This document shows, one piece after another, positions 36,900-48,927 of a stretch of DNA of 64,000 nt (its first letter is position 1; the number at the start of each line of letters is the position of its first letter). The position numbers and the translations under genes are program-made. Source of the stretch: Metopolophium dirhodum (lineage: Eukaryota; Arthropoda; Insecta; Hemiptera; Aphididae); contig NC_083567.1 in assembly GCF_019925205.1 (NCBI RefSeq), forward strand, positions 6,634,001-6,698,000, read 5' to 3'. Below the pieces are notes generated by a model. It worked only from the letters and a program-made list of their open reading frames with translations. It was not told where the DNA came from and made no database searches.

Positions 36900-38100
36900 T
36901 AGGTACATAAAGTATCTATGACCTTAATTTTCCCAGAGTAAATAAATATACTAAACGACGTTGTACAACATATTATATTAAATGCAAATAACATTTATTC
37001 GTGGTTTTCCGATACTTATAAATTAATCATACATAAGAAAATGAAGGTATTAGGTAAAATTTGAAAAAGACGTCAAAACGATAGCTGTGATACGTTTCTA
37101 TTTCTTATACTTGTGTAAATTTATCCAAACACCATAATATAATAGTTTTTGGTCAAATAGTTGGGCATTGTCTTTTTCAAGTGTTGTTTAATATCTTTTT
37201 TTTTGAAAATTCTTACTCATACTATATTGTTGCGCAATTAAATCACCATCGGTTAATTTGGAAACGCGTTTGATCACATTTAACCAGATTTCCGAAATTC
37301 AAGTATCAAAAATAAGTGACGATTTCGGTGAAATAGGTACCGACATCTATATCCCATACCTAAAGTTGTCGGCATAAGGCCCAACGACAAATACCAATAT
37401 GTACAGGTACACCGGTCACCGGGCATTCGCAGTCGACAAACCACATGGCGAGCGCCACTAAATTATCGCTGTACAGAAATAATAACATTAACGTGTTCAT
37501 CATACCCTTTAGTTCACGTCAAGCCAACTCGGTTTCGTCGGAAACTATCATCCACTCTGTGACATCCGGTGATCGAGATCAGACTTCAGACCGACGTGGC
37601 GACGTCCGCGATCCGGAACATATAACAATAATCGTTTGATAATGCGATTTTCCGAATTCTCGCACTGCTGGCAATAACCACAAAACGGAGTACAGTAGAC
37701 ACGGCTGCAGCTGGAGGGGCGAGCGGCGGACGGGAGAGACGACGACACCAGTTATAGACCGTCTGGCAGAGACGCAGCGAGAAGTGGTCGAGGTGATACG
37801 TCTCGTGGCGTCGTGCAATAATTCTCGATTCCGGCACTGATATCGTACGGACGCACGCATAACCAATATAAAAAAGCACGGCGTTCTCTCTCGGAACCTA
37901 CGGAAACGACCGCAGCCGGTTGAAATGTTGAATGTGCGTCGCACACGACTCGCACTGTAGCAGTGCTCGCAGTCTGGCCACGAGCGGCGGATGAAATGTT
38001 CACGGTTGCGCGTGTGGTTGGTGCATCTGATCGAAAGGATTTGGTCGTAAAGCCCGCGCGAATCATATTTCTTATTGTACCTACGACCGCGACGCGTTTT
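36900..38100 (-). promoter_or_regulatory. Upstream region of RRN3 copy 2 with a G+C-rich island
   Basis: From about 37390 to 38090 the sequence is G+C- and CpG-rich (for example CGACGTGGCGACGTCCGCGA). Overlapping open frames occur on both strands, none with a recognisable domain. Because an acceptor precedes the RRN3 copy 2 ATG, its non-coding first exon and promoter probably lie here. This is inference from position and composition only. Confidence 0.35.
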
Positions 38101-39890
38101 CGAATAATAATAATAATAAGAGTTAAAACGAAAACAGTTTAATAGTTTATCGACTATTTTTTCTCAATCTAGTAATGCACCTGAATCTGGATTTGTACCT
38201 TCTTGTTTTAACTTCTATGTCTAATTTAGATACATCATATTATTACAAAGTAATATATGATGCAGATTTTAAAAATGTTACTTCTACTATAGTGGCAGCA
38301 GGTCACTGCTAACAAATTAACATCATAACACACTACGTACCAGTAGTCATATAAATATATAATTTTACTTAAAGATTATTATTTCATTTTGTCAGTATAC
38401 CTAACAAGAATTTTTGTACACTGGTGGACGGACCACATACAAGTTGAAGTAAGTAACATTTTAATAGGCGTTAAAAACACAAAATTTGTTACCACAATTA
38501 AATGTATAACATGTCATAACTGAATAATTTAATTTACAGACCTATTGCCACGATGTCGAGAAGATCTTCTCTACATCGTACCTATTGCTTACCTATTACC
38601 ATTGATAGTATATTTAGTAGCCATAGTTAGAGACTCTTCAATCATTATAGTAATTACTCCATTATCACTCATAATAACAAAACTACAGATATGCGAGCGA
38701 AGCCGCGTGAAATATCTAGCTAATGAATAAAACTGTGCATAGTATGTATTTTTGATATTTATAAGTCACTTGTCAATAAATTATAAGTACAACAAATTAT
38801 GAATATTGTTTCAAATTTTTTAACTTTTTGACCAAGAGCATTAATACCTTTTAAACTGCACAATAAAGCCAAAATATTTTTAAAATTATATAGGTATAGG
38901 TACGCATTTCTAGGAATTGCTAATATTTAGTTAAATCATTTAAATCATTTTTGAACTATAACAAAAAATGTAATTGCATTTGTAAAAACTAGTTTTGAGT
39001 AATTCCCGTATATCCTTAATTTTTTTCTTTTCCGATTATTTTATAAAGTACTTACTCGGCCCTTTTGACTCTTCAATGCCCCAAAGTACCAATTAGATCG
39101 GTTTTACCAGAAACAACTATTACATTTTCTAGGGGTAAAAGGATCTCGTTACATTCAAAATTAAAAGCTGTTCATATAAGTACGTACTTGAGGAGACTCA
39201 AATGTTTTTTTAAATAAATAACCTAACCGTCTAACAGTTTTCCAGAGTAGGTACCATAGACCTTAGTATAATGTCTATGGTAGGTACCTAATTTATATCA
39301 CTAATTGTTTATAATGTTTTGATTTGGATTTTAAATTTAATAGACTGTTTTCAAACTTTTGTACTCGCTTTAAAAATGTATTATAAATATCAATCAATAA
39401 AAATAGTGCATCAAAAACTTTGGTCTAGTGTAAAGTTCTATAATCGCCGTTAACATTTTTCTGTTGTAAAAATGCAATTAAAATTAAAATGTATTTTTAA
39501 ATTTAGTGAACATGAGATCCTGCCAGCCTGGCACCACAGATTATTTGAACACTCTGGCTATCTTTACACCAAGCGAGCGCCTATATCCGTAATTCTGCAT
39601 GTTCGTGTAATCTTAACGCAATATTGTATTTTTACACTTCTATGATGATATTATGCAATATTGGTTGATGGTCTCGGGAACTCACAAATTAGACGTTCAA
39701 ATGTTTTAAATTACCTATTATATATATTTATATACGCCTAAGTTCTATAATATGAAAATGTTTTAATTAATTTAACCCATAAAAGTTAAATTATGTATGT
39801 TTAGTTTATTGTTCGCAATGTTACATAACACAGTAGGTATACAACTCGTATATATAATAATATTATAATATACTATATTAAACGATATCG
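38100..39890. other. Intergenic A+T-rich DNA with repeat fragments
   Basis: It contains a motif GCGAGCGAAGCCGCGTG near 38693-38709 of the type seen at LINE 3' ends in other insects, a hairpin at 39252-39282, and a family X fragment at 38990-39130. No supported coding exon. Confidence 0.4.
38990..39130 (+). repeat. Old family X fragment (3' third)
   Basis: AATTCCCGTATATCCTTAAT, then CCCCAAAGTACCAATTAGAT and CCAGAAACAACTATTAC follow the family block AATTCCCGTTTTTCCTTAAT, CCCCAAAGTACCAACTAGAT, TCAGAAAAGTTACTATT. Flanking family blocks are gone. Confidence 0.6.
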
Positions 39891-39898
39891 GCGTGTTA

Positions 39899-39916
39899 GG
39901 TGTACAATAAATAAAA
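39899..39916 (-). promoter_or_regulatory. Conserved AU-rich 3' UTR motif, secreted paralogue 1
   Basis: On the minus strand TTTTATTTATTGTACA lies about 65 bases after the stop codon. It contains the AU-rich-element nonamer TTATTTATT. The identical 16 bases occur at the same place after the paralogue at 45210-46049. In many mRNAs such motifs control stability; that role is inferred here. Confidence 0.5.
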
Positions 39917-39978
39917 TGTTAAATGTATTGCCTGAACAACGATTGAGCGTTTTCGGCGGCGCAGCGGCTGCCCTGGAC

Positions 39979-41099
39979 TCACGCCTTGCGCTTGACGTTG
40001 TACTTTTCGAGCGCGCCCATCACAAACTCGCTCACCAGGTCGTCCTGTGACTCGGACGTGGACTCGCCCTTGTGGTGGTGGCCGCCGAACACGAGTCTCA
40101 AGTATGGCAGCACCGCGCATATCGCCGAGACGATGGACACGAGACCGGCCACGGCCACGGAGGCCACGGCGCCGAGCACGGTCACCAGGGCACCCAGCAG
40201 TGCGATCTTGACGAGTTTCTTGAGGTTCACCGACTTGAATTTGCCGATCACGAAACTGGCGATGGCGCCTATGATCTTCTTCGGCGCGCTGACCGCCTCG
40301 AGCAACCCGGATAGCCCTAATTCCAGTAGGGCACCGCCACTGCCACCCTCGCTCTCGCCCTCGTCATGGGACGACGACACCTCCGACATGAACACGATCT
40401 TGTCAGGCTTGACGTGCTTCTTGTGCACCACCACGTTGCTGGAGTCCGCGGCCGGTTCCTGCGGCCGGTGTTCGGCTGGTATGCTGACGGCCAGCGATGC
40501 CGACACGGCCATCGCTGCGATCAACAACGTCACCGTGTACCTGCGAGGGCATTGATTTTGTTTTATTATTAATATTTATTTGTCATATGGGTGACCACTC
40601 GGGATTTTTAATGACAAATTCTTCCCACACGTTATACACATACGTGTTAAAACCAACAGTACCTCATCACAGAAACAGGCGAACAACCTCAGTTTTCGAA
40701 GCCTCAATTTCAAATAAAATATATACAACATGCTAATATTTAGTAATAAAAGTAACAGTTAAAAACATTAAACAATAATAATAATTAAATAATATAAGTA
40801 TATAGGGAGGTACATATTATATATATTAATATAGTATATAATGATTAGGTAACGAAATGGAATGTGTTCTAAGTGGCATTTTAGTGGTAAACGATTTAAG
40901 TAGTAAACTACTATGGAAATATATTACTAAAGTTTTAGTATGATCTCTAATTTAGAAGCCAATATATAAGTTTTCGTTTTTTTTATTTGTAAAAAATCTC
41001 AAAAATATCCGATTTACATTTGAGTTGAAGGAGTGATAGCAAATTAGCAAAGTGTCGTATCGTCTAATTATTTAAAACAAATAACACTCACTTGAACAT
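39979..41099 (-). CDS. Small secreted protein, tandem paralogue 1
   Basis: Two coding exons, 41099-41092 (only ATG TTC AA) and 40540-39979, give 189 residues. The start MFKYTVTLLIAAMAVSASLA is a typical signal peptide. After it come a polar, acidic stretch (SSSHDEGESEGGSGG, about 58-72), a conserved block (GLSGLLEAVSAPKKIIGAI), a basic-to-hydrophobic segment of about 35 residues (about 115-150) that could span or bind a membrane, then PYLRLVFGGHHH and a charged tail (SEFVMGALEKYNVKRKA). The paralogue at 45210-46049 has the same intron position and layout. A secreted or membrane-associated protein is likely. The layout is loosely like insect Osiris (DUF1676) proteins, but I cannot confirm the domain, and no function is assigned. 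A TATA box lies 121 bp upstream of the ATG. Confidence 0.85.
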
Positions 41100-41219
41100 A
41101 ATGATGGTCTCGTCGATCGTTTCGGTAGGAGTCTCTGGCTATCGTGGCGGCGGTCGAGTATAGAAGATGTTCGAATGAGTGACAAGTGAAGTGTGTGTTT
41201 TCGACCTGAGCTCTGAACA

Positions 41220-41227
41220 TTATATAG
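41220..41227 (-). promoter_or_regulatory. TATA box of secreted paralogue 1
   Basis: CTATATAA on the minus strand, 121 bp before the start codon. The paralogue has the identical octamer 152 bp before its own start. Transcription would begin about 25-30 bp downstream, near 41190-41195. Confidence 0.65.
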
Positions 41228-41239
41228 GTAGCGCGTAGG

Positions 41240-41846
41240 CCTTAAAGGTGTCAATTTAAAATCATAATGCCCGTACCATTGGTTTTCAAGATCCCCATGA
41301 CATTTGGTAACTGGTAAAAGAAATTGTCCACAACTCGATCGTTTATATCGCATTAACGAGGATTTCGCACACGATTAACATAAACGCATTCTGGTGCAAT
41401 GTTTGTTATAGTTAGTAATGGTAGTAATAGGTAACGAAATGTTGTCATATACGATTTCACTATTATTGAATTCGATGCCTATTACAACAGGCAAAAGTTG
41501 AAACCAACATATATTTCATCGGATTACTAATATTACTATTATAGAAAAAATATTTAAAATAGGTATTTGTATTTTCTAAATGACGCGTGATCATCATATT
41601 GAATCGAATCGTACATGATTATGTTCTATATTCGTATACATTTTTATGTCACTTCCTGCACATAGTGAAATGGGTAGTTTCACGAAAATTCACGATAAAA
41701 AATATATTATTAAATGTCAAATGCAACGATTACTAACGAACTGTATAATATTTATAATAAGCATTTATATTACATTATAAAACGCAGGTAGTCAAATTAT
41801 TTCCTAATAGGAATATAGTTTAAATTAACAAATATTTACCTATAAC
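41240..41846. other. Upstream flank of secreted paralogue 1
   Basis: A+T-rich with no recognised gene. A 93-codon minus-strand frame (41353-41072) overlaps the promoter and first exon and is not a separate gene. Confidence 0.4.
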
Positions 41847-41855
41847 TAATTAATT

Positions 41856-42223
41856 TTTTTTTTTTTGTATATTATTTAAGCCTCGGCATCTAGGGCCATT
41901 GGCTACTACAAATTTATGGGGTTACATTGGAAGGTAATTGCTTAATATTAATACATATTATTTTACAGAAGGTTGATTAAATTAGAATTGATTATAAATG
42001 AAATCGTGTTTTGAATGTTGGCTGGCGAAGGGCTTCGCCGAGAATGGATGGTACTCCTGCTTCCCGTTTTTCTCTCTCAAATTGGCGGCATTCTGTTATG
42101 ATATGCTTGATTGTGATCTGTGTGCCGCAGCTTGTACAAATAGGGCCATAGGGGGGTCTTCCTTCTTCATCAGATGTTGATGTGTTAACGATGTGTGCCC
42201 AATTCGCATTCTGTTGATTGCCG
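41856..42223 (-). mobile_element. 5'-truncated LINE insertion (RNase H / C-terminal end)
   Basis: On the minus strand it codes for the last part of a Jockey/I-type ORF2: INRMRIGHT, one frameshift, PICTSCGTQITIKHIITEC (a C-x2-C-x7-8-H-x4-C zinc motif), then CRQFEREKREAGVPSILGEA. It ends in a poly(A) tail, seen as the T run at 41854-41866. A 9-bp target-site duplication, TAATTAATT, flanks it at 41847-41855 and 42224-42232. This is a typical truncated target-primed insertion, young enough to keep its duplication. Confidence 0.85.
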
Positions 42224-42239
42224 TAATTAATTATTATAT

Positions 42240-45130
42240 AGTGATATATTAATACATTGTTAGATATTACTATATTAGTTATACCTTATTTAGTTACCTA
42301 AATGTATAAACACATTAATAAATTATTATAAAACAAATTATAATATCATAGACAATGGAAAAATAATCAATAATAATAATTAATTGAAACTTTGATTAAA
42401 AACTTTCACAATTTCACATGTAATAATGGTAAATGTAATTTTATAAATAGATGCAAACAAAACATTTCCAAAATGTCAATATTTACTACCTAGGTTAGGA
42501 ATGAAAAGTCGTGTTTCATACGCCATTCAGGGCGTAATTAAGGGGAGAGAACGAGAGGGATTGATCCCCCAGAGCCTTTATATAACATATATATATATAC
42601 AAGAAAATAAGAGTTTATTTTATATTCAGTACAAAAAAAAAACTGTATAATATGTACATTATAATATATATAAATATATACAAACAAAATAAATTAAATA
42701 TATGGAACAAATTCACTTTAGCTACTCAGCATTAGTTTTGAATTTTTTTTTTTTGAAACATGTATTTCAACGAGTTTAGAACAGTGGTATAAAAAAATTA
42801 GCCGAAATCATTATTTTGGAAATTATATTTATATCCTTATAAAGTTTGCGATTTTACGTTTATACGCATTCACACAATACTCATTTACTGTCGAGCGCAG
42901 TACAACGAATTATGATTTTTTTTTACGTATTTTAACTAGTTAAGAATGATGGTGAAATCACAATTTACACAATCAGAGAGTCATCTTATTTCTCATTAAA
43001 TTAGGATATTATAAAAAAAATATACAAATTTATGACTTAATCAAAATATTATTTATTTACACATCGTAATAAGTACTATGACTAGGTATATTTTGTTTTG
43101 ACGTACCTATATAGTTAAGCATGCGAAAACGATGGTGAAGTCAGAATTTGTAGCTGAGACTTTGTTTTAAAGCTATAGCTATACAGCTAGATGAAACATA
43201 TATTATTTTGAATTTTCAAAATGTTCATAATTAAAATCAAAAACATTCTTAAATTTATTTTAAGCTACTCATACCAAGAACCTATATCAACTCCGTTTTA
43301 CGGTAATTACGTGGCATTCATGTATACGTTATTAACGGATAATATATTATCATATAATAATATTATAATAATTAATAATATAATATAATATTTTGAGAGA
43401 AAAAATAGTTTGGCATACCGCATAATTATCATAATTATATTATTACTACAAGTATTACTAATATACATAATATATTAATATATATTACCAATAATAATTA
43501 TGAATGAAGATTGAAGACCATTTACTGGATTTCGATTTCATAAATACTTTAATACTGTTTTAAGTTTTTAAATATGAGTTTAAAACATACCTTATATCCC
43601 TGTTGTTTCCGCCAATCCGTCCATTATAGTTACGATAGTTTGTATTAAGATATTTAATTACAATTGTTGATCTGAGATGTCCCACTGAGAGGTACTTATT
43701 GTATAAATATTTATTATTTAATATAGATTCATACTAGCCAAAATATACCTATAACTGGCTATAATCGATATGACGATATATTAAGTTTACCAAATTCTGT
43801 TTAAAGTTTTAAATTGTATTTTGAACTAGGTATACACTATACCTAGTTATTACTACGCTGTACTAAAATACGACTAGAAACCGGGATTTTAACACGCTCC
43901 CAGAGCTTTTCTTACATGTTTAAAATTATTTTTGTAATTGTAAAATATATAAGGTAACATAATATGTACATATACATTTTTAGTGATATTTTATAATTGG
44001 TTTTGTTATGTTATATTAATTTAGTGGATTTTAAAAATGTTTACTTGCTATTTAGGTAGTAGGTATTTAATATTATTTTACTCATATGCACAGTACATTC
44101 AGAACAAATAATATTGTTATAGATACCTACTTAATACACTAGTAAATTACCATTGATCTAAATTGTTTTAGTTTTTTATAAAATATGTCAATACAATTTT
44201 TTTGTTCGGTCGGAATGCTTGAAAATTTAATACAGGGTTTCTCATAAGTTGTTATAATAGCAATTGACAAGTATTAAAGATCCATAGTCACAATATTTTG
44301 TGTAAGAATTTAAAATTCAAATGTTGACAAAATTGATAAAATCACGAAAATTTGCAAATTATTTTGTAGTTTAAAAATTATAAAATTTTCAATTTTTATA
44401 GCTAATGATTGAAAATGTAAAACAAAGATTCTCATAAATAGTTACCAATACTGTTACCAAATAATTTAAAACATTTATAAACACAGTTTTTTTTACAGAC
44501 TTTTAAGTTCGAATTTGAACAAAACTACATATTTAAACGAAGAATAACGATTTTAGTTTTTTTGCAATTTAAAAATATTATAATATAGGCTAACAAATTG
44601 GCTGAGGTCTACACTCAGATACGTTGTTCGTATACAATGATATGATATCATTGAACTTAAATTTAACACTATCCATTAGTCATTACAGTGACCAACACGA
44701 CACTTAATGTAGTACCTATCTGATAGTGGTACCCACTTTTTATTGTTAAAGTTAAAGTTTGAAGTAAATTAAATATGTATTTTTTTATAACAAAATACCT
44801 AAAGAGAACATACTCAAACAAATCCGATGTTCGAACGCAATTGCAAAAACATTATGCATTCAATGCATAGCAGCAGAATCACAAACTTTTTTAATTCGTA
44901 CTGCACTCGTTACTATTTGTCGTCGTACTGAGCAGTGAGCACATATACAATAAATACGATGGTACATATAATATTATTTACATATTAACATAAGAACATA
45001 TTATGTAGGTAATAAGTCATAAGATAAACCGATAAACGTACCACATATAAGAGTAGAATATTTTTGTTTATTATCATACTCGAAAAATAATAATATATAA
45101 ATAATATAAATATAGGTAAGCCATTATCAA
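42240..45130. other. Intergenic A+T-rich DNA between the secreted paralogues
   Basis: Very A+T-rich with TA-repeat stretches (for example 42585-42600, 43360-43400, 43480-43500). Only the old family X copy at 44150-44745 is recognised. No supported exon. Confidence 0.45.
44150..44745 (-). repeat. Old, diverged family X copy (minus)
   Basis: At its right end CACTCAGATACGTTGTTCGT, ATACAATGATATGATATCAT, TTAAATTTAACACTATCCAT and ATTACAGTGACC are the reversed 5' block of the family. Further left are blocks such as TGAAAATTTAATACAGG and CAAATTATTTTGTAG. Strongly diverged, with many deletions. Confidence 0.65.
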
Positions 45131-45140
45131 CGCTGCGTGA

Positions 45141-45158
45141 AATGTACAATAAATAAAA
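45141..45158 (-). promoter_or_regulatory. Conserved AU-rich 3' UTR motif, secreted paralogue 2
   Basis: Minus-strand TTTTATTTATTGTACA, about 52 bases after the stop codon, is identical to the motif after paralogue 1 and contains the nonamer TTATTTATT. A TTTATT (candidate poly(A) signal, minus strand) follows near 45066. Confidence 0.5.
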
Positions 45159-45209
45159 CCGAACGGTTAATTATATAATATTATAGTATTGTAGCGACGA
45201 GTCGTGTCA

Positions 45210-46049
45210 TCACGCCTTGTGCTGGCTGTCGTACTTGTTGAATGCGCCCAAAACGAATTCGCTGATGTTGTCCATCTCGGAGTCGGATGCCTCGCCCTTG
45301 TGGCCGCCGAAGAAGAAACGGAAGTACGGGAGTGCGGCGCTCACCAACGCCACGACAGCGGCGATACCGGCAGCGCCGGCCGCGGCCACAGCTCCCAACA
45401 AGACCACCGCGCCGCCCACCAAAGCGATCTTGATGAGTCCTTTCAGGTCGATCGACTTGAGGAGACCGAACACTTTGCCGACCAAGGCACCGATGATCTT
45501 CTTCGGGATGCTGATCGCCTCGAACAGCCCGGACAGACCGGACTCCAGTAGGCTGCCGTCATTGTGCGACTGTCCTCTGTGGGCCTCGGACGCGAACATT
45601 GAATGGTGCTCTGGCTTGACGTGTTGGTTGTGATTGGATGTGGCCGCGGACGACATCATGTCGAATTTGTTGGCCGCTGTCTGGGCGGAAGTGGCCGGAA
45701 CGGAGCTGGCCAGAGATGCCAACACAACAACCACCGCTGCGATCATGACTGTGTACCTGTAAACGGTGACAAATTGTTTCGTTATTATACTTTTATATGA
45801 AGATTATTACAATAGTCAATAATAACAATAAATTATTCGATTTTTGACCGCACACATCGATTGTTCATTTCAAATATATTTCGTCCATCAGATAATAATA
45901 TCCGTGGTGTGTGCTCGAAACTTGACAAGTAGTAAAATATACTTTTGAAAAACGTTGGAGTTGAATTCGACGGCCAATATTAACCGCCAAATGTGTATAC
46001 TCGGTAGATCGACAATAATAATAATAACAATTTAGCCTTACTTGTACAT
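45210..46049 (-). CDS. Small secreted protein, tandem paralogue 2
   Basis: Two coding exons, 46049-46042 (ATG TAC AA) and 45756-45210, give 184 residues. The start MYKYTVMIAAVVVVLASLAS is a clear signal peptide. The rest follows paralogue 1: a polar His/Ser-rich stretch (SNHNQHVKPEHHSMFASEA), the block GLSGLFEAISIPKKIIGAL, a basic-hydrophobic segment (LKGLIKIALVGGAVVLLGA onward, rich in Ala/Val), then PYFRFFFGGHKG and SEFVLGAFNKY. Exons are much more G+C-rich than the flanks. The shared intron position, TATA octamer and 3' motif show tandem duplication. The function is unknown; a secreted or membrane-associated role is inferred only from the signal peptide and hydrophobic segment. Confidence 0.85.
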
Positions 46050-46200
46050 GTTGTTGTTGAAGTTTTTTGGATGTGTGGAAGGTTTTTCGAGTGTTCGTCG
46101 AGTGGTGTCGAGTATGTTTGACTGCGGAGACTTGTTCAGGTGCGTGTGTTCGAAGAGACGACTGAAGGAGTGATGTGCCTTTTCGACTGGGGTCCTGGGC

Positions 46201-46208
46201 TTATATAG
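46201..46208 (-). promoter_or_regulatory. TATA box of secreted paralogue 2
   Basis: CTATATAA on the minus strand, in the context GCTATATAAGCC, 152 bp before the start codon. It is the same octamer as upstream of paralogue 1. Confidence 0.65.
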
Positions 46209-46249
46209 CAGACGTCCACGGGTATCGTCGTTAGCAAATGGTCGGCTTG

Positions 46250-47940
46250 GCAGTAGGGGACATTATAGGAGCCCACCGTAATCACCAGCGCCTGCAAAAG
46301 CGAAATTTTCGGAAAACATTGTCTTTAGTGCATTAGGTAATTAGGAATTCGCACACTATTACGGTAATCGCGCGTCCAACTGCGCCTTTACGACACCTAA
46401 CAACATAATAGTATTATAATAATATACGAAACGCAACGTCTTTTCTATAATTTTACTAGGAAAAACGGCATTACTGGACCACATCGGACGTTATGTTATT
46501 AATCACAATATTATATGCAGATATGGATTTTTTTCCTATATATTATGATTTGATTTTTGTTTTAAATTGGACATGTCATAATAATTATTATATACGTATT
46601 CCGGATATACTATATCCCTATATCATCTCACAAATGTATTCATGCATACAAGCAATCACGTCCGACAGTTTGTGAAAATATTCTGTCGTTGTGTACAAAA
46701 TATAATATAATATGCATATCCAATTTTAACGGTGAAGTAGGAACATGCATACCTAGGTACATAATATTTTCTGGGTGCATGGCATTTTCTATGACGGCTT
46801 AAATATCTTAAAAGGCAAAGTAGAACGAGTTATTATCAGAGAACGGATTTTTAGTACTTACATGATAATGATATATATATATATATATATTTTTAAATGT
46901 CAGTTAATATATCGGCGGCGTTTGTACTGCAGGTGGTGAAATGTATAGATACTTACATTTTTGTCTTAAACGTATATCAATATTTCAATAACCTTTTAAT
47001 ATAATACATACAAAATAAGAAAAAAAATAATATAATAATATAATATATAATGTTTGTATGTATGACTGTATAAATATAACCGATGAGGACTGTATTCTGT
47101 ATAGAACTATAATAAAATATAATATACTTGCATTATACTAATGCATAATACATTATATTAAAGTTAGGGGTTTTTTAAAATACTTGTTAAAATACTATTA
47201 ACTTGTAATACTACTATATGTAGGTAATATTAAAGTAATGTACAAACTTTTTTTATCATTTTTACAATTTTTCATTTCACAATATTATAACATTATCAAT
47301 CAGTTCTAACGATCCTAAAATTTAATAATTATGATCCTTTATTTTAAAAACTTATGTCCATGACATACCTATATGGGATTATATTACAGGTACCTATTCC
47401 GGTTTTGTTATAAATATTTCAAAATATTTTTACTATAAGTTATAGATACCTAACCTTATCTACCATTTTTCTATCATGTAAAAATATAATGTTGTCCTTA
47501 TTTGTATTGAATTGAGTCGTTCGTGTATATTTTGTTTAACTCATTCCCATATTGTGTATTATTTTGTAATTGGTTGACTTATTACCGGTTATAAGTAGAT
47601 GTGACATATTATATAATATTCACTGGATTGGCGTATATTAATATTTATGAGAGGGTCGTGGTTAGTACAATCGACTCAATAAATGCCAACTGAAGAAAAT
47701 TATTCAAGCTGTACTCGAAATGTATAATTTTCACTAAAATTCCATATTATATCAATTTTTTGATTCTAAAATGATTTGACAATCTATAACAACCATTGAC
47801 AGATAAAATAGTTACAAATAAAATAAAATAAAATGTATTGAGTTATTAAATTATTTAATACGTCATGTTATTTTATCTAACCAAACCTAATGGCAAACCA
47901 TAATTTCACTACTTTATTTAGTGTACCAAATATTAATCAT
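46250..47940. other. Intergenic A+T-rich DNA
   Basis: No gene recognised. A (TA)n run lies at 46870-46890. Otherwise plain A+T-rich DNA. Confidence 0.45.
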
Positions 47941-47951
47941 AATACATAGTT

Positions 47952-48927
47952 TTTTTTTTTTTTTATTTAATTTATTTAAGCATATTTACAATCTATACAA
48001 TTTGTACAATAAGTAAATTTGATAACATAGGTAATTAAAATGACTTGAATGTCTTGAGGGGGGGGGGGGGAAACCGTCCATCGACAGTACCTCCTATTTA
48101 ATTTGATGGGTTCATATAATATGGAAACCGTTAGGCAAGAGCGTCTCTTGGCCATTTTCTTTTTAACCTCCTCGGAGGATTGTTATGGATGGTTATAGAG
48201 GACATGCGGGAAATTAGAGGGTTTTGGTTCGAGTGCAGTTTGGAGTAACTTTTTGTTTTGACGAGTTGCTATTTCGTTGACTGTTGGGATTTGGAGATCT
48301 TTATGTAATGCGTCGTTGGTCATATACCATGGGGCTCCAGTTATTTGTCTAAGACATATAGACTGGAAAGCTTGTATGGGTCTTATATTGGCTTGGCCCC
48401 AGATTTGGATACCATATGACCAGAGGGGGGTAATTATCGTCTTGTATATTAATATTTTGTTTTTTAAATTCATTGAAGAACAATGAACAACATTCATTGT
48501 AAGACAATAATGGACGGAGGAGATGTAGACGTGTGTTTGATTGTTTTCTTTTCTGTTTTGTGTGTTGGGCCCAGGTAAGTCTTTTATCTAGATGAACTCC
48601 GAGGTATTTGGTTACATTTTGGACAGTAATTGGTGAATTATTGAACAAAAGTTGTGGACGTTCGTTTTTTTTCAGAGAAAAATGTATTTGAACCGATTTG
48701 TTTTCGTTTATTTTAATTTTCATTTTTGAGTCCAATCGGAGATTAGATTTAAGTGGTATTGTATATCGTGGGTGGCTATATTTGGGTCTTTATTTGATGC
48801 TAGTATAGCGGTATCGTCTTCATATGTCGCTAGAGTTGTATGGTTTGTTTTGGGCATATCTGATGTGTAGATATTATAGAGTATAGGTGATAGGTCACTT
48901 CCCTGGAGTACTCCCGCTTTGATTTAA
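47952..48927 (-). mobile_element. 5'-truncated Jockey-type LINE with target-site duplication
   Basis: On the minus strand the RT part reads AGVLQGSDLSPILYNIYTSD, TTLATYEDDTAILA (catalytic box, normally YADD), KMKIKINENKSVQIHFSLKK, then VTKYLGVHLDKRLTWAQHTK and, after one frameshift near 48500, PLWSYGIQIWGQANIRPIQA and LRQITGAPWYMTNDALHKDL. It ends with a long A tail (plus-strand T run at 47952-47964). An 11-bp duplication, AATACATAGTT, flanks it at 47941-47951 and 48928-48938. The open frames are nearly intact, so it is a fairly recent insertion, but the 5' half (endonuclease) is missing. A G12-type run lies in its 3' UTR near 48058-48070. Confidence 0.9.

Noticed and set aside
37445..38066. 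Overlapping frames on both strands upstream of RRN3 copy 2
   Set aside because: Composition of a G+C-rich island keeps frames open. No domain, and a promoter/5' UTR is the simpler reading.
41072..41353. 93-codon minus-strand frame over the promoter of secreted paralogue 1
   Set aside because: It spans the TATA box and the true first exon in another frame.
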